From Qipengyuania pelagi (GTDB taxonomy: Bacteria > Pseudomonadota > Alphaproteobacteria > Sphingomonadales > Sphingomonadaceae), in NCBI RefSeq assembly GCF_009827295.1, contig NZ_WTYD01000001.1:1426001-1490000 (forward strand): a stretch of 64,000 bases of DNA. The letters are read 5' to 3'. A program made the translations under genes and the position numbers. Within the stretch, counting starts at the first letter, position 1; every line of letters starts with the position of its first letter. This document shows, piece after piece, positions 10,167-19,705 of this stretch. The notes under the pieces were generated by a model, which had not been told where the DNA came from, did no database searches, and saw nothing but the letters and a program-made list of their open reading frames with translations.

Positions 10167-10688
10167 TTATCGCGCGCCGCGATTGATGCAGTCATCCTGC
10201 TGGTTCGGCGTGCAGACCGGCAGTTCGCCACGCGGCGGCGAGGTCGTGCTCACCGGCTGGACGCGGGCATTGCTGACGAAGCGAATGTTGCCCGCAGTGG
10301 TGGTGCGCGCGGTCGCCGTGCTCGACATATTGGTCGTGCCCGTCGCCGAAGCGTTGCTCATATTACCGGCCATCTGCGCGGAAATCGCGGTCCAGGCCTG
10401 GGTGCGCTGCGCCGGAGTCATGCCGACGATGCGGACGCGCTGCTCGTCATTCAGCATCCACCAGCCCTGCTTCTGCTGGTCGGTCAGGGTCCAGTAATAG
10501 GTCTTGGCGTTGGCAGGCCACGCATCGTAGGCCGTGCGGCGCTCGGCAGGCCAGCCGTCATACATTGCCTTCTGTGCGGCGGTCATCTGCATGGACGCGG
10601 TTGCCGTGGTGGTCGCGGTCTGCGCGATGACGGGAGCGGCGGCGATGGTGAGGCCGAGAGCGGCGCCAGCTGCAAGGATGGTTTTCAT
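10167..10688 (-). CDS. Secreted hypothetical protein (Trp/Tyr-rich, Sphingomonadales type)
   Basis: A 173-residue protein with a clear Sec signal peptide (MKTILAAGAALGLTIAAAPVIAQ, cut after AQ). The mature part has an unusual cluster of W and Y residues in residues 50-85 (YDGWPAERR, YYWTLTDQQKQGWWML), then a Ser/Thr/Ala-rich low-complexity stretch and a Cys pair near the C-terminus (VCTPNQQDDC). I do not recognise a function. It is probably periplasmic or loosely envelope-associated. It is monocistronic, ending in a good terminator, and divergent from the UvrD-type helicase with a 145-nt gap. Confidence 0.8.
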   Translation of the reverse strand: MKTILAAGAALGLTIAAAPVIAQTATTTATASMQMTAAQKAMYDGWPAERRTAYDAWPANAKTYYWTLTDQQKQGWWMLNDEQRVRIVGMTPAQRTQAWTAISAQMAGNMSNASATGTTNMSSTATARTTTAGNIRFVSNARVQPVSTTSPPRGELPVCTPNQQDDCINRGAR

Positions 10689-10833
10689 ACTTCGTATCCT
10701 TTCATGGATCGTGTCTATGGGCCTCTTAACGGACTAGAGGCCGTCGCGGTTCCGAAGCTGCTCGCTCGCGGCACTCGGTTCGTCGCAGCGCTTGCACGGT
10801 GGCCCGCCGTTCCCTACCTGTTCGCTCGACCCC

Positions 10834-13134
10834 ATGACCGATCTTCCCGCCCCCCCGTCTCGCGACGACTTGCCCGCATATGCGCAGCGTCTGAACCCAC
10901 CCCAGCGCGAGGCGGTGATAACGACCGAAGGCCCGGTGCTGATGCTGGCGGGTGCCGGGACGGGCAAGACCGCGGCGCTGACGGCGCGACTGGCGCATCT
11001 GATCGCCATGCGCCTCGCCTGGCCGAGCGAGATCCTGTGCGTCACCTTCACCAACAAGGCCGCGCGCGAGATGCGCGAGCGGGTGGCGCGCCACATGGGT
11101 CAGGCGGTGGAGGGGATGCCGTGGCTCGGCACCTTCCATTCGATCGGCGCCAAGATGCTGCGCCGCCATGCCGAGCTGGTCGGGCTGCAATCCAATTACA
11201 CGATCATCGATACCGACGATCAGCTGAGGCTGCTCAAGCAGCTGATCCGCGAAAACGACCTCGACGAGAAGCGCTGGCCCGCGCGGCAACTGTCCGGTCT
11301 GCTCGACCGCTGGAAGAATCGCGGCCTCAATCCCGGCGGTCTCGATGCGGTGGAGAACGAAAGCTACGCCAATGGGCGCGGCGAGCAGTTCTACCGCCTG
11401 TATCAGGAGCGGTTGAAGAGCCTCAACGCCTGCGATTTCGGCGATCTGCTGCTGCACATGCTCAACATCTTCCGCCAGCATCGCGACGTGCTGGAACAGT
11501 ATCAGCGGCGCTTCAAATATATCCTGGTGGACGAATATCAGGACACCAATCAGGTCCAGTATCTCTGGCTGCGGCTGCTGGCGCAGGAGCGCAAGAATAT
11601 CTGCGTCGTCGGGGATGACGACCAGTCGATCTATTCCTGGCGCGGGGCGGAAGTCGCCAATATCCTCAAGTTCGAAAAGGATTTTCCCGGCGCCAAGGTG
11701 GTCAAGCTGGAACAAAATTATCGCTCCACGCCGCAGATCCTAGCGACCGCGTCTGGCCTGATCGATGCCAACAGCCAGCGGCTCGGCAAGACGCTGTGGA
11801 CCGAGCTTCCGGCGGGCGACAAGGTGCGCGTGATCGGCGTGTGGGACGCGCCCGAGGAAGCGCGCCGGGTGGGCGAGGAGATCGAGCGGCTGGAACGCGA
11901 AGGCGCCCCGCTGGACGAGATCGCGATCCTCGTCCGCGCGCAATATCAGACTCGCGAATTCGAGGACCGCTTCATCCAGATCGGCCTCAATTACCGCATC
12001 GTGGGCGGCTTCCGCTTTTACGAGCGCGCCGAAATCCGCGACGCGCTCGCCTATCTGCGCGTGATTTCGCAGCCTGCGGACGATCTCGCCTTCGAACGCA
12101 TCTACAACCAACCCAAGCGCGGGCTCGGCGCCAAGACGCTGGAAACCATGCGTCGCCATGCGCGCCGTACCGGCCTGCCGCTGGCCGCCGCCAGCCTCGA
12201 CCTCGTCGACAGCGACGAACTGCCCGCCCGCGCGCGGAACACGCTCACTGGCCTGTTGAAGCAGTTCGTCTACTGGCGCGAGTCGGCGGAGCGGGAGACG
12301 CCCGCCAACCTTCTGCGCCTCGTCCTGTCCGAAAGCGGCTATGACGACATGCTCGCGAAGGATCGCAGCGCCGAAAGCGCGGGGCGCGCGGAAAACCTCT
12401 CCGAACTCGCCCGCGCGATGGAGGAATACGACACGCTCGGCGATTTCCTCGAACATGTCGGCCTCGTCATGGACAATGACGCGCAGGGCGATGACGAAAA
12501 GGTCACGATCATGACCATGCACGCCGCCAAGGGGCTGGAATTCAACAATGTCTTCCTGCCCGGTTGGGAAGAAGGCGTGTTCCCTTCGCAGCGCGCCCTC
12601 GACGAAGGCGGGCTTGCCTCGCTGGAGGAGGAACGCCGCCTCGCCTATGTCGCGATCACGCGCGCGCGGCGGAAATGCACGATCCTGCACGCCGCCAATC
12701 GCCGCATCTTCGGCCAGTGGACCAGCTCCATCCCGAGCCGGTTCATCGAGGAATTACCCGACGAACATATCGAGCAGGAAACCACGATGAGCGGCGGCGC
12801 GTCACTGTGGCGCGCGAATTGGAGCGAGAGCGAGGACCCCTTCGCCCATGTCGCACGCGATCGACCTGATCGCAGCACCGCGCGCGGCCCCGGCTGGCAG
12901 CGCGCGCTGGCGACGGGTTACGAGACGAAGCCGGTTCGCGTTGCGGAAAACAAGCGCTCAGCCGCCAGTTTCGCGGCCAAGGCCCGGACCGACGTCGCGA
13001 TCGGTGCGCGCGTCTTCCATGAGAAATTCGGTTACGGCGAGGTCACCGATCAGGAAGGCAACAAGCTCGAAATCGCCTTCGAGAAGGCCGGCACCAAGCG
13101 CGTGATCGACAGCTTCGTGAAGCTGGCGGACTAG
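10834..13134 (+). CDS. uvrD: ATP-dependent DNA helicase, UvrD/PcrA family
   Basis: A 766-residue superfamily 1A 3'-5' helicase that acts in nucleotide-excision and mismatch repair and removes RecA from DNA. Walker A is GAGTGKT (about 40-46), Walker B is DEYQDTN, and the later motifs GDDDQSIYSWRGA, QNYRST and MHAAKGLEF are all present. The C-terminal 120 residues include the HEKFGYG-type tail typical of UvrD/PcrA. The ATG at 10834 begins the conserved domain; the frame is open upstream. No LexA box of the GTTC-N7-GTTC type is visible in the upstream gap. UvrD and PcrA cannot be separated by motif alone. Confidence 0.94.
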   Translation: MTDLPAPPSRDDLPAYAQRLNPPQREAVITTEGPVLMLAGAGTGKTAALTARLAHLIAMRLAWPSEILCVTFTNKAAREMRERVARHMGQAVEGMPWLGTFHSIGAKMLRRHAELVGLQSNYTIIDTDDQLRLLKQLIRENDLDEKRWPARQLSGLLDRWKNRGLNPGGLDAVENESYANGRGEQFYRLYQERLKSLNACDFGDLLLHMLNIFRQHRDVLEQYQRRFKYILVDEYQDTNQVQYLWLRLLAQERKNICVVGDDDQSIYSWRGAEVANILKFEKDFPGAKVVKLEQNYRSTPQILATASGLIDANSQRLGKTLWTELPAGDKVRVIGVWDAPEEARRVGEEIERLEREGAPLDEIAILVRAQYQTREFEDRFIQIGLNYRIVGGFRFYERAEIRDALAYLRVISQPADDLAFERIYNQPKRGLGAKTLETMRRHARRTGLPLAAASLDLVDSDELPARARNTLTGLLKQFVYWRESAERETPANLLRLVLSESGYDDMLAKDRSAESAGRAENLSELARAMEEYDTLGDFLEHVGLVMDNDAQGDDEKVTIMTMHAAKGLEFNNVFLPGWEEGVFPSQRALDEGGLASLEEERRLAYVAITRARRKCTILHAANRRIFGQWTSSIPSRFIEELPDEHIEQETTMSGGASLWRANWSESEDPFAHVARDRPDRSTARGPGWQRALATGYETKPVRVAENKRSAASFAAKARTDVAIGARVFHEKFGYGEVTDQEGNKLEIAFEKAGTKRVIDSFVKLAD

Positions 13135-13161
13135 ACCCGCAGCTCACCGCCAGCAGCGCGC

Positions 13162-14607
13162 TCAGGCCAGAGCGGATACGTCCAGAAAGGTCGGGCGCGG
13201 GCCGTTCCATTCGCCTGCCGGGACGGGATCGTCCTGACGATCGTCACGGCGCGCATTGCGCGGACGGTCGTTGCGCGCTTCGCGGCCCTCATCCGTCTGG
13301 GCGTGATCGCGCTCCTGATACCGCTCCGACCGAGACCGGCCACGGCGAGGCTTGTCCTTCGCCGACGAGTCCGGCGCCGTGTCGTCACGCTCTTCGCTCT
13401 TGCGGCGGCTCTTGCGCGCGGGCTTTTCCTCGCCTGCCTCGTCCGCCTTTTCGGCCTTGTCCTGCGACGCATCGCGCAGCTCCACGCGCACGTCCTTCTG
13501 GCCGAACACCGGAACTTCGCTACCGGTCAGCTTCTCGACATTCTCGATCGCTTCGGCATCTTCGGGCGTGACGAAGGTGAAGGCGCGACCCTTGGCGCCC
13601 GCGCGGCCCGTGCGGCCGATGCGATGGACGTAATCGTCCGGGTGCCAGGGCGTGTCGTAATTGAAGACGTGGCTCACACCCTTGATGTCGAGCCCGCGCG
13701 CCGCAACGTCGCTGGCGACGAGGATGTTGACCTCGCCCGCCTTGAACCGGGCCAGCTCCTGCAAGCGGCTGGACTGGTCCATGTCGCCATGGATTTCCCC
13801 GCTCCTGAAGCCGTCGCGTTGCAGGGTCTTATTGAGTTCGCGCACCGTCGTCTTGCGGTTGGCGAAGATGATCGCGGTCTCGACCAGATCGTGCGAGAGC
13901 AGCCAGCGCAGCGTATCCTGCTTGCCGCGCGACTTGGTCAGCACCTTGAAGGCGGTGATGTCCTTGTTCGTGCTGGCCGCCCGGCTGACTTCGATCCGCT
14001 TGGGATTGGTGAGGAATTTCTTCGCTAGCTTCTCGATCGGCGGCGGCATGGTGGCGCTGAAGAGCAGCGTCTGGCGCGCTTCGGGAAGCTTGGAACAGAT
14101 GAATTCGATATCAGGGATGAACCCCATGTCGAGCATCCGGTCCGCCTCGTCGATGACGAGCAGTTCGCACCCGTTCAACAGGATCTTGCCGCGCTCGAAC
14201 AGGTCCATCAGCCGGCCCGGCGTGGCGATCAGCACATCGACGCCTTCGTTCAGCGCCTTGACCTGATCGCCCATCTGGACGCCCCCGATCAGCAGCGCGA
14301 GCTTGAGATCGTGGTTCTTGCCGTATTTCTCGAAATTCTCGGCGACCTGCGCGGCGAGTTCGCGCGTCGGTGCCAGGATCAGGCTGCGCGGCATCAGCGC
14401 GCGGCGGCGTCCGGCGGCCATGATGTCGATCATCGGGAGCACGAAACTGGCGGTCTTGCCGGTGCCGGTCTGCGCGATGCCGATGATGTCCTTCATCATC
14501 AGGACCGGCGGAATCGCCTCGGCCTGGATCGCGGTCGGCTCGGTGTAACCGGCGGCTTCGACCGCATCGAGGAGTTTTTCGGAAAGGCCGAGATCGGCAA
14601 AGGTCAT
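13162..14607 (-). CDS. DEAD-box ATP-dependent RNA helicase (RhlE-like)
   Basis: A 481-residue RNA helicase. The Q motif, Walker A (AQTGTGKT), DEAD box (VIDEADRML), SAT motif and the C-terminal HRIGRTGRAG motif VI are all visible. After the helicase core (about 370 residues) there is a highly charged Lys/Arg/Asp tail of about 110 residues, likely disordered and RNA-binding. This layout fits RhlE/RhlB-type helicases acting in ribosome assembly, RNA decay or cold adaptation. It converges with the uvrD gene, 27 nt apart. Confidence 0.93.
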   Translation of the reverse strand: MTFADLGLSEKLLDAVEAAGYTEPTAIQAEAIPPVLMMKDIIGIAQTGTGKTASFVLPMIDIMAAGRRRALMPRSLILAPTRELAAQVAENFEKYGKNHDLKLALLIGGVQMGDQVKALNEGVDVLIATPGRLMDLFERGKILLNGCELLVIDEADRMLDMGFIPDIEFICSKLPEARQTLLFSATMPPPIEKLAKKFLTNPKRIEVSRAASTNKDITAFKVLTKSRGKQDTLRWLLSHDLVETAIIFANRKTTVRELNKTLQRDGFRSGEIHGDMDQSSRLQELARFKAGEVNILVASDVAARGLDIKGVSHVFNYDTPWHPDDYVHRIGRTGRAGAKGRAFTFVTPEDAEAIENVEKLTGSEVPVFGQKDVRVELRDASQDKAEKADEAGEEKPARKSRRKSEERDDTAPDSSAKDKPRRGRSRSERYQERDHAQTDEGREARNDRPRNARRDDRQDDPVPAGEWNGPRPTFLDVSALA

Positions 14608-14670
14608 GCAGGTCCGCTTCGGAGTCTGGAGGAATATCGTCAGAATAGGTTGAGACGACGCACGCGGGAC

Positions 14671-14697
14671 AAAAGGACCACGCGCGGCGCGGCCCTT
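14671..14697 (-). terminator. Intrinsic terminator of the gene at 14762-15370
   Basis: On the minus strand an 11-bp stem with two G-T wobbles and a 3-nt loop (AAGGGCCGCGC, loop CGC, then GCGTGGTCCTT) is followed by TT and G. It sits 64 nt after the stop of the secreted protein gene and 63 nt before the helicase start, so it isolates the helicase from read-through. Confidence 0.7.
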
Positions 14698-14761
14698 GGC
14701 TTAAAACCCGCGCGAAGTCAAGAAATCGCCCGTTTCCCCCGATGGGAGGTCCGGCGGCGCG

Positions 14762-15370
14762 CTATCCCCCGCCGCTGACGGGAACCAGCTGCGCCATGCC
14801 CGAAAGCGAACACCGGGCGCCCGTGCGCGACAGCAGGCGATCGCGATCGATGCACAGCCGTCCATCGGCATTGGGCTCGAAATAGAAGCCCGAATAATAG
14901 TCGCGCGCGGAGCAGCTTCGCTCGAGCTGCGCGCTGACCAATCTCCGGTCCCGCAGATAGAGCAGCAGGCGATTGCCGGTGTCGGCCCTGACACCCGCGA
15001 TCGCGGAGACAGGTACGCAATCCTCCATCGGCCGCGAGACGAAACGGACGGGGGCACGGGTCTGTACGGTGGCGGGCGCGAAGCTCTGCGCCGGGGCGGC
15101 GCGCGGCGAAATCCGCACGATCACGCGCCGCTCGATCCGCACCTGATTGGCGGAGGGCGCGCGGAAATCGGGAGCGAAGCGCACCCACCACGGCGCCGCA
15201 CCGGGCGTTGCTTCACTCTGCCGCCGCGCCGCCTCTTCCGTCAGGCGAGAGCTATTCGCCTGATCCTGATGGGCCGCGATTTCGACCGCCGCGCCGTCCG
15301 CCACGGGCCCGTCCGCGGCGGAGGCTGCGAAAAGGAGCAGGGGGGACAGGATGATGGCAAGGCTGGCCAT
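14762..15370 (-). CDS. Secreted hypothetical protein
   Basis: A 202-residue protein with an N-terminal signal peptide (MASLAIILSPLLLFAASAADG). The mature part has four cysteines (C123, C153, C172 and C186, approximately) that could form two disulphides in the periplasm, and an Arg-rich beta-type segment (VRIERRVIVRI). No known domain is recognised. It is divergent from the FAD oxidase gene with a 164-nt gap. A role in the envelope is inferred only from the signal peptide. Confidence 0.72.
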   Translation of the reverse strand: MASLAIILSPLLLFAASAADGPVADGAAVEIAAHQDQANSSRLTEEAARRQSEATPGAAPWWVRFAPDFRAPSANQVRIERRVIVRISPRAAPAQSFAPATVQTRAPVRFVSRPMEDCVPVSAIAGVRADTGNRLLLYLRDRRLVSAQLERSCSARDYYSGFYFEPNADGRLCIDRDRLLSRTGARCSLSGMAQLVPVSGGG

Positions 15371-15534
15371 GGGCAGAAGCTGAGATTTCCTTCCGAACGC
15401 CAGATGGACGCGATACTGCGCGGCGGTCTCGTTGCGCGCCGCCCTGCCCCCGAATGCTTGAACGCGCGCTTAATTGCACGTCTTCGCCCGATCGCGGTAG
15501 CGCCGAAGCGATAAGGTGTGGCATATCCATCACG

Positions 15535-16995
15535 ATGACTCACTCCGCCACCGACACGCGCCCCTTTCTCGATCAGGTCCGCGAGCTTCTCGGATCGCGA
15601 GGGTTCACCGACGATCCCGATCTGCTCGATCCCTGGCTGACCGATTGGCGCGGTCGTTATACCGGCAAGGCGCTCGGCCTCGCTTCGCCCGCGAACACCC
15701 AGGAAGTCGCGGCGCTGGTGCGCCTGTGCCACGATCAATGCGTGCCCATAGTGCCCCAAGGCGGCAATAGCGGGATGTCCGGCGGCGCGACCCCCGATAC
15801 GAGCGGGACGGCCCTCCTGCTCAGCCTGCGGCGGATGGACACGATCCGCGCATTGGACGCGGATGCGCGCGAGATCGTCTGCGAGGCAGGCGTGGTGCTC
15901 CAGACGCTCCACGACGCTGCCGAAAAGGAGCGGCTGCGCTTTCCGCTGACACTCGGCGGCAAGGGTTCGGCGACCATCGGTGGGCTGGTCTCCACCAATG
16001 CCGGGGGCACCCAGGTGCTGCGCCACGGATCGATGCGGGCGCAGGTGCTGGGGATCGAAGCGGTGCTCGCCGATGGGAGCGTGATCGACACGCTCACGCC
16101 CCTGAAGAAGGACAATCGCGGATTCGATCTCAAGCAGCTGCTGATCGGTTCGGAGGGAACGCTCGGGATCGTGACCGCGGCGACCTTGCGCCTGCTGCCC
16201 GAAATCGGCGGACGTCGGGTGATCTGGGCCGGGCTCGGCTCGATCGGGCAGGCGCGCAGGCTGCTGCTGCATTGCGAGCGCATGGCGGGCGATCTGCTCG
16301 AGGGTTTCGAGGTCATCCCGCGCCATTCGTTCGACGCCGTGCTCGATTACCTTCCCGACGCCCGCAATCCGCTGGGCGGCAAACACGAATGGCACGCGCT
16401 GATCGAACTGGTGGCCGATCGCGGCGCGGACGACACGCTCGATCCGATCGTCGAGCAAATGCTCGAAACCGCGCTCGAGAACGAGCTACTCGACGATGCG
16501 ACGATCGCGGCGAACGAACACCAGGCCGAACAGTTCTGGCTGTTGCGCGAATCGATCGCACCGGCCGAACGGGCAATCGGTCCCGCGGCACAGCACGACA
16601 TCTCGGTGCCCGTGGCGCGCATGGCGGATTTCGTCGCCGAAGCGGTGCCCGCCGTCGAACGGCAATTCCCCGATCACGAGGCGATCGCTTTCGGCCATCT
16701 GGGCGACGGCAATGTCCACTTCCACGTGCTCGCCCCGCGCGGGAGCAACAAGGAGGAATGGGAAGCGGCGCAGGCCAAGGAGGTCAGCCGCTTCGTCTAC
16801 GATCTCGTCACGCGCTATGGCGGGTCGATCAGCGCCGAGCATGGGATCGGGCAGATCAAGGTGGACGAATTGCAGCGGCTGGGCGATCCGGTCGCGCTGG
16901 CGACGATGCGCGCGGTCAAGCAGGCGCTCGACCCGCGCGGCATCCTCAATCCGGGCAAATTGCTCCCGCTTGCCTCCGCGCCGGACTCTCCGTAA
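15535..16995 (+). CDS. FAD-binding oxidoreductase, GlcD / D-2-hydroxyacid dehydrogenase type
   Basis: A 486-residue flavoprotein of the VAO family. The N-terminal FAD domain shows PQGGNSGMSGGATP and the pyrophosphate-binding GGKGSATIGGLVSTNAGG; the C-terminal domain has the FGHLGDGNVHFHV motif and the SAEHGIGQIK motif with the substrate/metal histidines. This is the layout of D-2-hydroxyglutarate, D-lactate and glycolate dehydrogenases, which pass electrons to quinone, ETF or cytochrome. The exact substrate cannot be assigned. Start chosen at the ATG where homology begins; the frame is open upstream. SapC follows after 84 nt. Confidence 0.9.
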   Translation: MTHSATDTRPFLDQVRELLGSRGFTDDPDLLDPWLTDWRGRYTGKALGLASPANTQEVAALVRLCHDQCVPIVPQGGNSGMSGGATPDTSGTALLLSLRRMDTIRALDADAREIVCEAGVVLQTLHDAAEKERLRFPLTLGGKGSATIGGLVSTNAGGTQVLRHGSMRAQVLGIEAVLADGSVIDTLTPLKKDNRGFDLKQLLIGSEGTLGIVTAATLRLLPEIGGRRVIWAGLGSIGQARRLLLHCERMAGDLLEGFEVIPRHSFDAVLDYLPDARNPLGGKHEWHALIELVADRGADDTLDPIVEQMLETALENELLDDATIAANEHQAEQFWLLRESIAPAERAIGPAAQHDISVPVARMADFVAEAVPAVERQFPDHEAIAFGHLGDGNVHFHVLAPRGSNKEEWEAAQAKEVSRFVYDLVTRYGGSISAEHGIGQIKVDELQRLGDPVALATMRAVKQALDPRGILNPGKLLPLASAPDSP

Positions 16996-17079
16996 AGCGC
17001 ACGGCTTCACGCGTGTGGGGGCCGGTTGATCCAGGCCATCGCGCGCAGAGCCTTTTTCTGACCGATCCGGAGATCATTC

Positions 17080-17871
17080 ATGGCCAGCGCGCCGCAGCCC
17101 ACCCTGCCCCTGTTCTACAACGACCTGATGCCGCTCAACAGCCGCGATCATGGCAAGTTCCGCACCAAGCAGATCGACGATGCCGGGTTCCTCAAGACCC
17201 AGCACGCCGTGCCCCTGACGGTCGACGAATTCGTCCAGGCGCAGCGCAATTTCCCCATCGTGTTCAGCTCGGGCGACCAGCCGCTGCCGCTGGCTCTGAT
17301 GGGCCTCAACGAAGGCGTGAACACCTATGTCGACGATCAAGGCAAGGTGACCGAGCCGGTCTATATCCCCGCCTATATCCGCCGCTATCCCTTCATGCTC
17401 GCCAAGCTGCGCCCCGATGCCGACGAATTGTCGCTCTGCTTCGACCCGACGCAGGACAAGGTGATCGGCGAATTCGAGGAAGGCGAGCGCCTGTTCGACG
17501 ATGAAGGCAAGGTCACGCAGGCCACGCAGCAGATCCTCGATTTCTGCGAACAGTTCGAAGCCGCCGGTCAGCGTACCAAGGCGTTCATGGACGAACTGAA
17601 GAATGCCGACCTGCTGATGGATGGCGAAATGTCGATCTCGCGTCAGGAAGCGCCCGACACGCCCTACACCTATCGCGGCTTCCAGATGGTCAATCAGGAA
17701 AAGCTGCGCGAGATCGATGCCGAAACCGCCAAGAAGTGGAACGATAACGGCCTGATGATGCTGGTCCACGCGCATATCTTCTCGCTCGACATGATGCGCG
17801 CGATCTTCTCGCGTCAGGTCCAGCAGGGCACCGCGCCGGACGCCTTCGCGGGCCAGCCGACGGTCAACTGA
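17080..17871 (+). CDS. SapC family protein
   Basis: A 263-residue protein matching the SapC family (first named from a Campylobacter S-layer locus, although the function in alphaproteobacteria is not established). Recognisable features are the N-terminal LPLFYNDLMPLNSRDHGKF segment and the IPAYIRRYPFML motif. There is no signal peptide or membrane segment, so it is probably cytoplasmic. In Sphingomonadales such genes are often found beside TonB receptors and flavin-dependent halogenase-like proteins, but none is adjacent here. A good terminator lies 195 nt downstream. Confidence 0.88.
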   Translation: MASAPQPTLPLFYNDLMPLNSRDHGKFRTKQIDDAGFLKTQHAVPLTVDEFVQAQRNFPIVFSSGDQPLPLALMGLNEGVNTYVDDQGKVTEPVYIPAYIRRYPFMLAKLRPDADELSLCFDPTQDKVIGEFEEGERLFDDEGKVTQATQQILDFCEQFEAAGQRTKAFMDELKNADLLMDGEMSISRQEAPDTPYTYRGFQMVNQEKLREIDAETAKKWNDNGLMMLVHAHIFSLDMMRAIFSRQVQQGTAPDAFAGQPTVN

Positions 17872-18065
17872 TCCGGCGGGCGGCGCGCCCGTCCGTTCAG
17901 GCCGCTGTGACCGGCGCTGCGACAGGTGGAGGCGCATTTGCGTTTACCGCCAGCGCCGGGCTTGAAACGGGGCGCCGATCGCACCATTTCGAGGTCACCG
18001 GAAGCCGCTTCCCTCATGGCGCTTCCGGCCGATGCGCGAAAGCGCATCTCCTCCCTGAACCTTGG

Positions 18066-18098
18066 CCACTCCGTGCATTATGCACGGGGTGGTTTTTT
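18066..18098 (+). terminator. Intrinsic terminator downstream of the SapC gene
   Basis: A 12-bp stem (CCACTCCGTGCA / TGCACGGGGTGG, one wobble) with a TTA loop, followed by six T residues on the plus strand. Between the SapC stop and this hairpin there are about 195 nt in which I see no gene; short frames there lack ribosome sites. The hairpin also ends 17 nt before the 3' end of the convergent amidohydrolase gene. Confidence 0.9.
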
Positions 18099-18115
18099 CT
18101 TTGTATCCTCGGTCC

Positions 18116-19063
18116 TTATTCCGCCGCCTGCCGGATCGTGTCGCCGGACGTCAGCCCCGCGACCTGCGCGGCGAGCGATCGCACCATTTGGGCGAGCAGC
18201 CGCGCCACGCCCGCGAAGCGCGGCCCGGCATCGCGCATCTCCGCGTCGAGATAGGCGCTGCGGCACACTTCGATCTGCAAGGCATGGATATTGCGGCGCG
18301 GCGCCCCGTGCCGGTCGAGCACGTAGCCTCCCGAATAGGGGCGATTGTGCGCGACTCTTCGCTCCGCCGCGGCGAGGACATTCAGCGCGCCTGCCGCCAG
18401 CCCGTCACCGCAGGATGCTCCGAACCGGTCCCCGATGACAAATTCGGCCGCCTGCTGGCCGGGCTCGGCGGGCTTGAGCGGCGGCATGGAATGAAGGTCG
18501 ATCAACAGCACCGCCCCCCATTCGTCGCGCACCCGTTCGAGCAAGACCCCGAGCGCGGCGTGATAGGGTTTGTGGACCGTCTCGATCCGCGCATCGAGAT
18601 CCTCGCGCGCCAGCCTGCCCTTCCAGATTTCGCCCATGCCGGGGAGCCTGCGCGGCACCAGCCCCAATCCGGTGCGCGCACGGCGATTGACGCCTCCCTT
18701 CGCAAGGTCGCTGCGGGCTGGCCCCGCGATCATCGCCCAGTCGATATCGTCGGCCGAACGATTGAGGTCGATCATCGCGCGCGGAGCATGGGCCACGATG
18801 AGGGACGCCCCACTCATCCGCGCGACCTCGGCAGCGAGCAGATCGATCAGGCGATCTTCGAGCTTGAGTGTCGCCGGGCCGGGATCGCGCATCGCACCCG
18901 TGACATCGTCTGGGTAGTGCCTCCCGCCATGCGGCGCACCGATCACGATGGGGACGGCCAGAGGTTCGGGACAAGACAGGGTGAAGGCCGACCCTTCGCC
19001 GCCCGGTATCCGCCCCCCGCCCTGCGGATTGGGTATCCGAAGCGGGAGAGGAGGCACTGGCAT
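18116..19063 (-). CDS. N-formylglutamate amidohydrolase family protein
   Basis: A 315-residue hydrolase of the HutG/N-formylglutamate deformylase family, which releases formate from N-formyl-L-glutamate in one route of histidine degradation. Visible are the zinc-type motifs GAPHGGRHYP near residue 50, the RAMIDLNR segment and LLIDLHSMPP. No other hut gene is present. It is divergent from cpdR with a 155-nt gap; the same pairing is known in other alphaproteobacteria, so a non-catabolic role cannot be excluded. The ATG at 19063 is chosen because the upstream extension has no family similarity. Confidence 0.87.
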   Translation of the reverse strand: MPVPPLPLRIPNPQGGGRIPGGEGSAFTLSCPEPLAVPIVIGAPHGGRHYPDDVTGAMRDPGPATLKLEDRLIDLLAAEVARMSGASLIVAHAPRAMIDLNRSADDIDWAMIAGPARSDLAKGGVNRRARTGLGLVPRRLPGMGEIWKGRLAREDLDARIETVHKPYHAALGVLLERVRDEWGAVLLIDLHSMPPLKPAEPGQQAAEFVIGDRFGASCGDGLAAGALNVLAAAERRVAHNRPYSGGYVLDRHGAPRRNIHALQIEVCRSAYLDAEMRDAGPRFAGVARLLAQMVRSLAAQVAGLTSGDTIRQAAE

Positions 19064-19218
19064 AATGCCGGATGTGCGCCTTTCACCCCATCGAGTCAAA
19101 AGGTTCGCACCGCTGAAAGCGCCCCACGCAAGGGGCCGCGCGAAAAAAGCGACAATCGCTGTCCGGGGCCTGACCAAGAGGCAAGATTTCTTAAGGGCTC
19201 GGTGCTAACACGCTGCCC

Positions 19219-19608
19219 ATGACCGATACCTATCAGCCCCGCATCCTGCTTGCGGAAGACGACGATGCCATGCGCACCTATCTCGAACGCGCGCTGGAGA
19301 AGGCCGGCTATGAGGTCGATTCGGTCGATCGCGGTACGGCTGCCCTGCCCCTGCTGGAGCAGCGGCGGTACGACCTGCTTCTGTCCGATATCGTGATGCC
19401 GGAAATGGACGGTATCGAACTGGCGCAGCGCTGCAACGAGATCAGCGCGGAGACGAAAGTGATGTTCATCACCGGATTCGCCGCCGTGACGCTCAAGGCC
19501 AATCGCGACCAGCCGCAGGCGCGCGTCCTCTCCAAGCCGTTTCACCTCAAGGATCTGGTCCTCGAAGTGGCACGCACTCTGGACGACCGGATTACCGCTT
19601 CCCTCTAG
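19219..19608 (+). CDS. cpdR: Cell-cycle response regulator CpdR
   Basis: A 129-residue single-domain receiver. The acidic pocket is EDDD at 13-16, and the phosphorylated aspartate is D57 in LLLSDIVMPEMDG; the MFITGFAAVTLKAN and KPFHLKDLVLEV segments are diagnostic of CpdR. In Caulobacter, unphosphorylated CpdR primes ClpXP to degrade substrates including CtrA, and it is phosphorylated through CckA and ChpT. cckA is in this window at 32.8-35.3 kb. There is no output domain. Identification is firm by motif; the role is from family knowledge. Confidence 0.94.
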   Translation: MTDTYQPRILLAEDDDAMRTYLERALEKAGYEVDSVDRGTAALPLLEQRRYDLLLSDIVMPEMDGIELAQRCNEISAETKVMFITGFAAVTLKANRDQPQARVLSKPFHLKDLVLEVARTLDDRITASL

Positions 19609-19632
19609 CGCGTCGGGTGAGGCAAATTGTGG

Positions 19633-19661
19633 CTTGCATGGCGCGGGGCCGCTCGCTAGAT
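19633..19661 (+). promoter_or_regulatory. Probable promoter of tRNA-Val
   Basis: A CTTGCA element, a 17-nt spacer and CTAGAT match the usual alphaproteobacterial stable-RNA promoter pattern (CTTGAC-N17-CTATAT). The predicted start would be about 38 nt upstream of the tRNA 5' end. Confidence 0.5.
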
Positions 19662-19705
19662 GGCCCGCCTGCGCAGCCCTCGGGCTGACGCATATTCGAT
19701 GGTGC

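Noticed and set aside
17907..18254. A possible gene between SapC and the amidohydrolase.
   Set aside because: It crosses the terminator hairpin at 18066-18098 and the end of the convergent gene, and has no ribosome site or domain.
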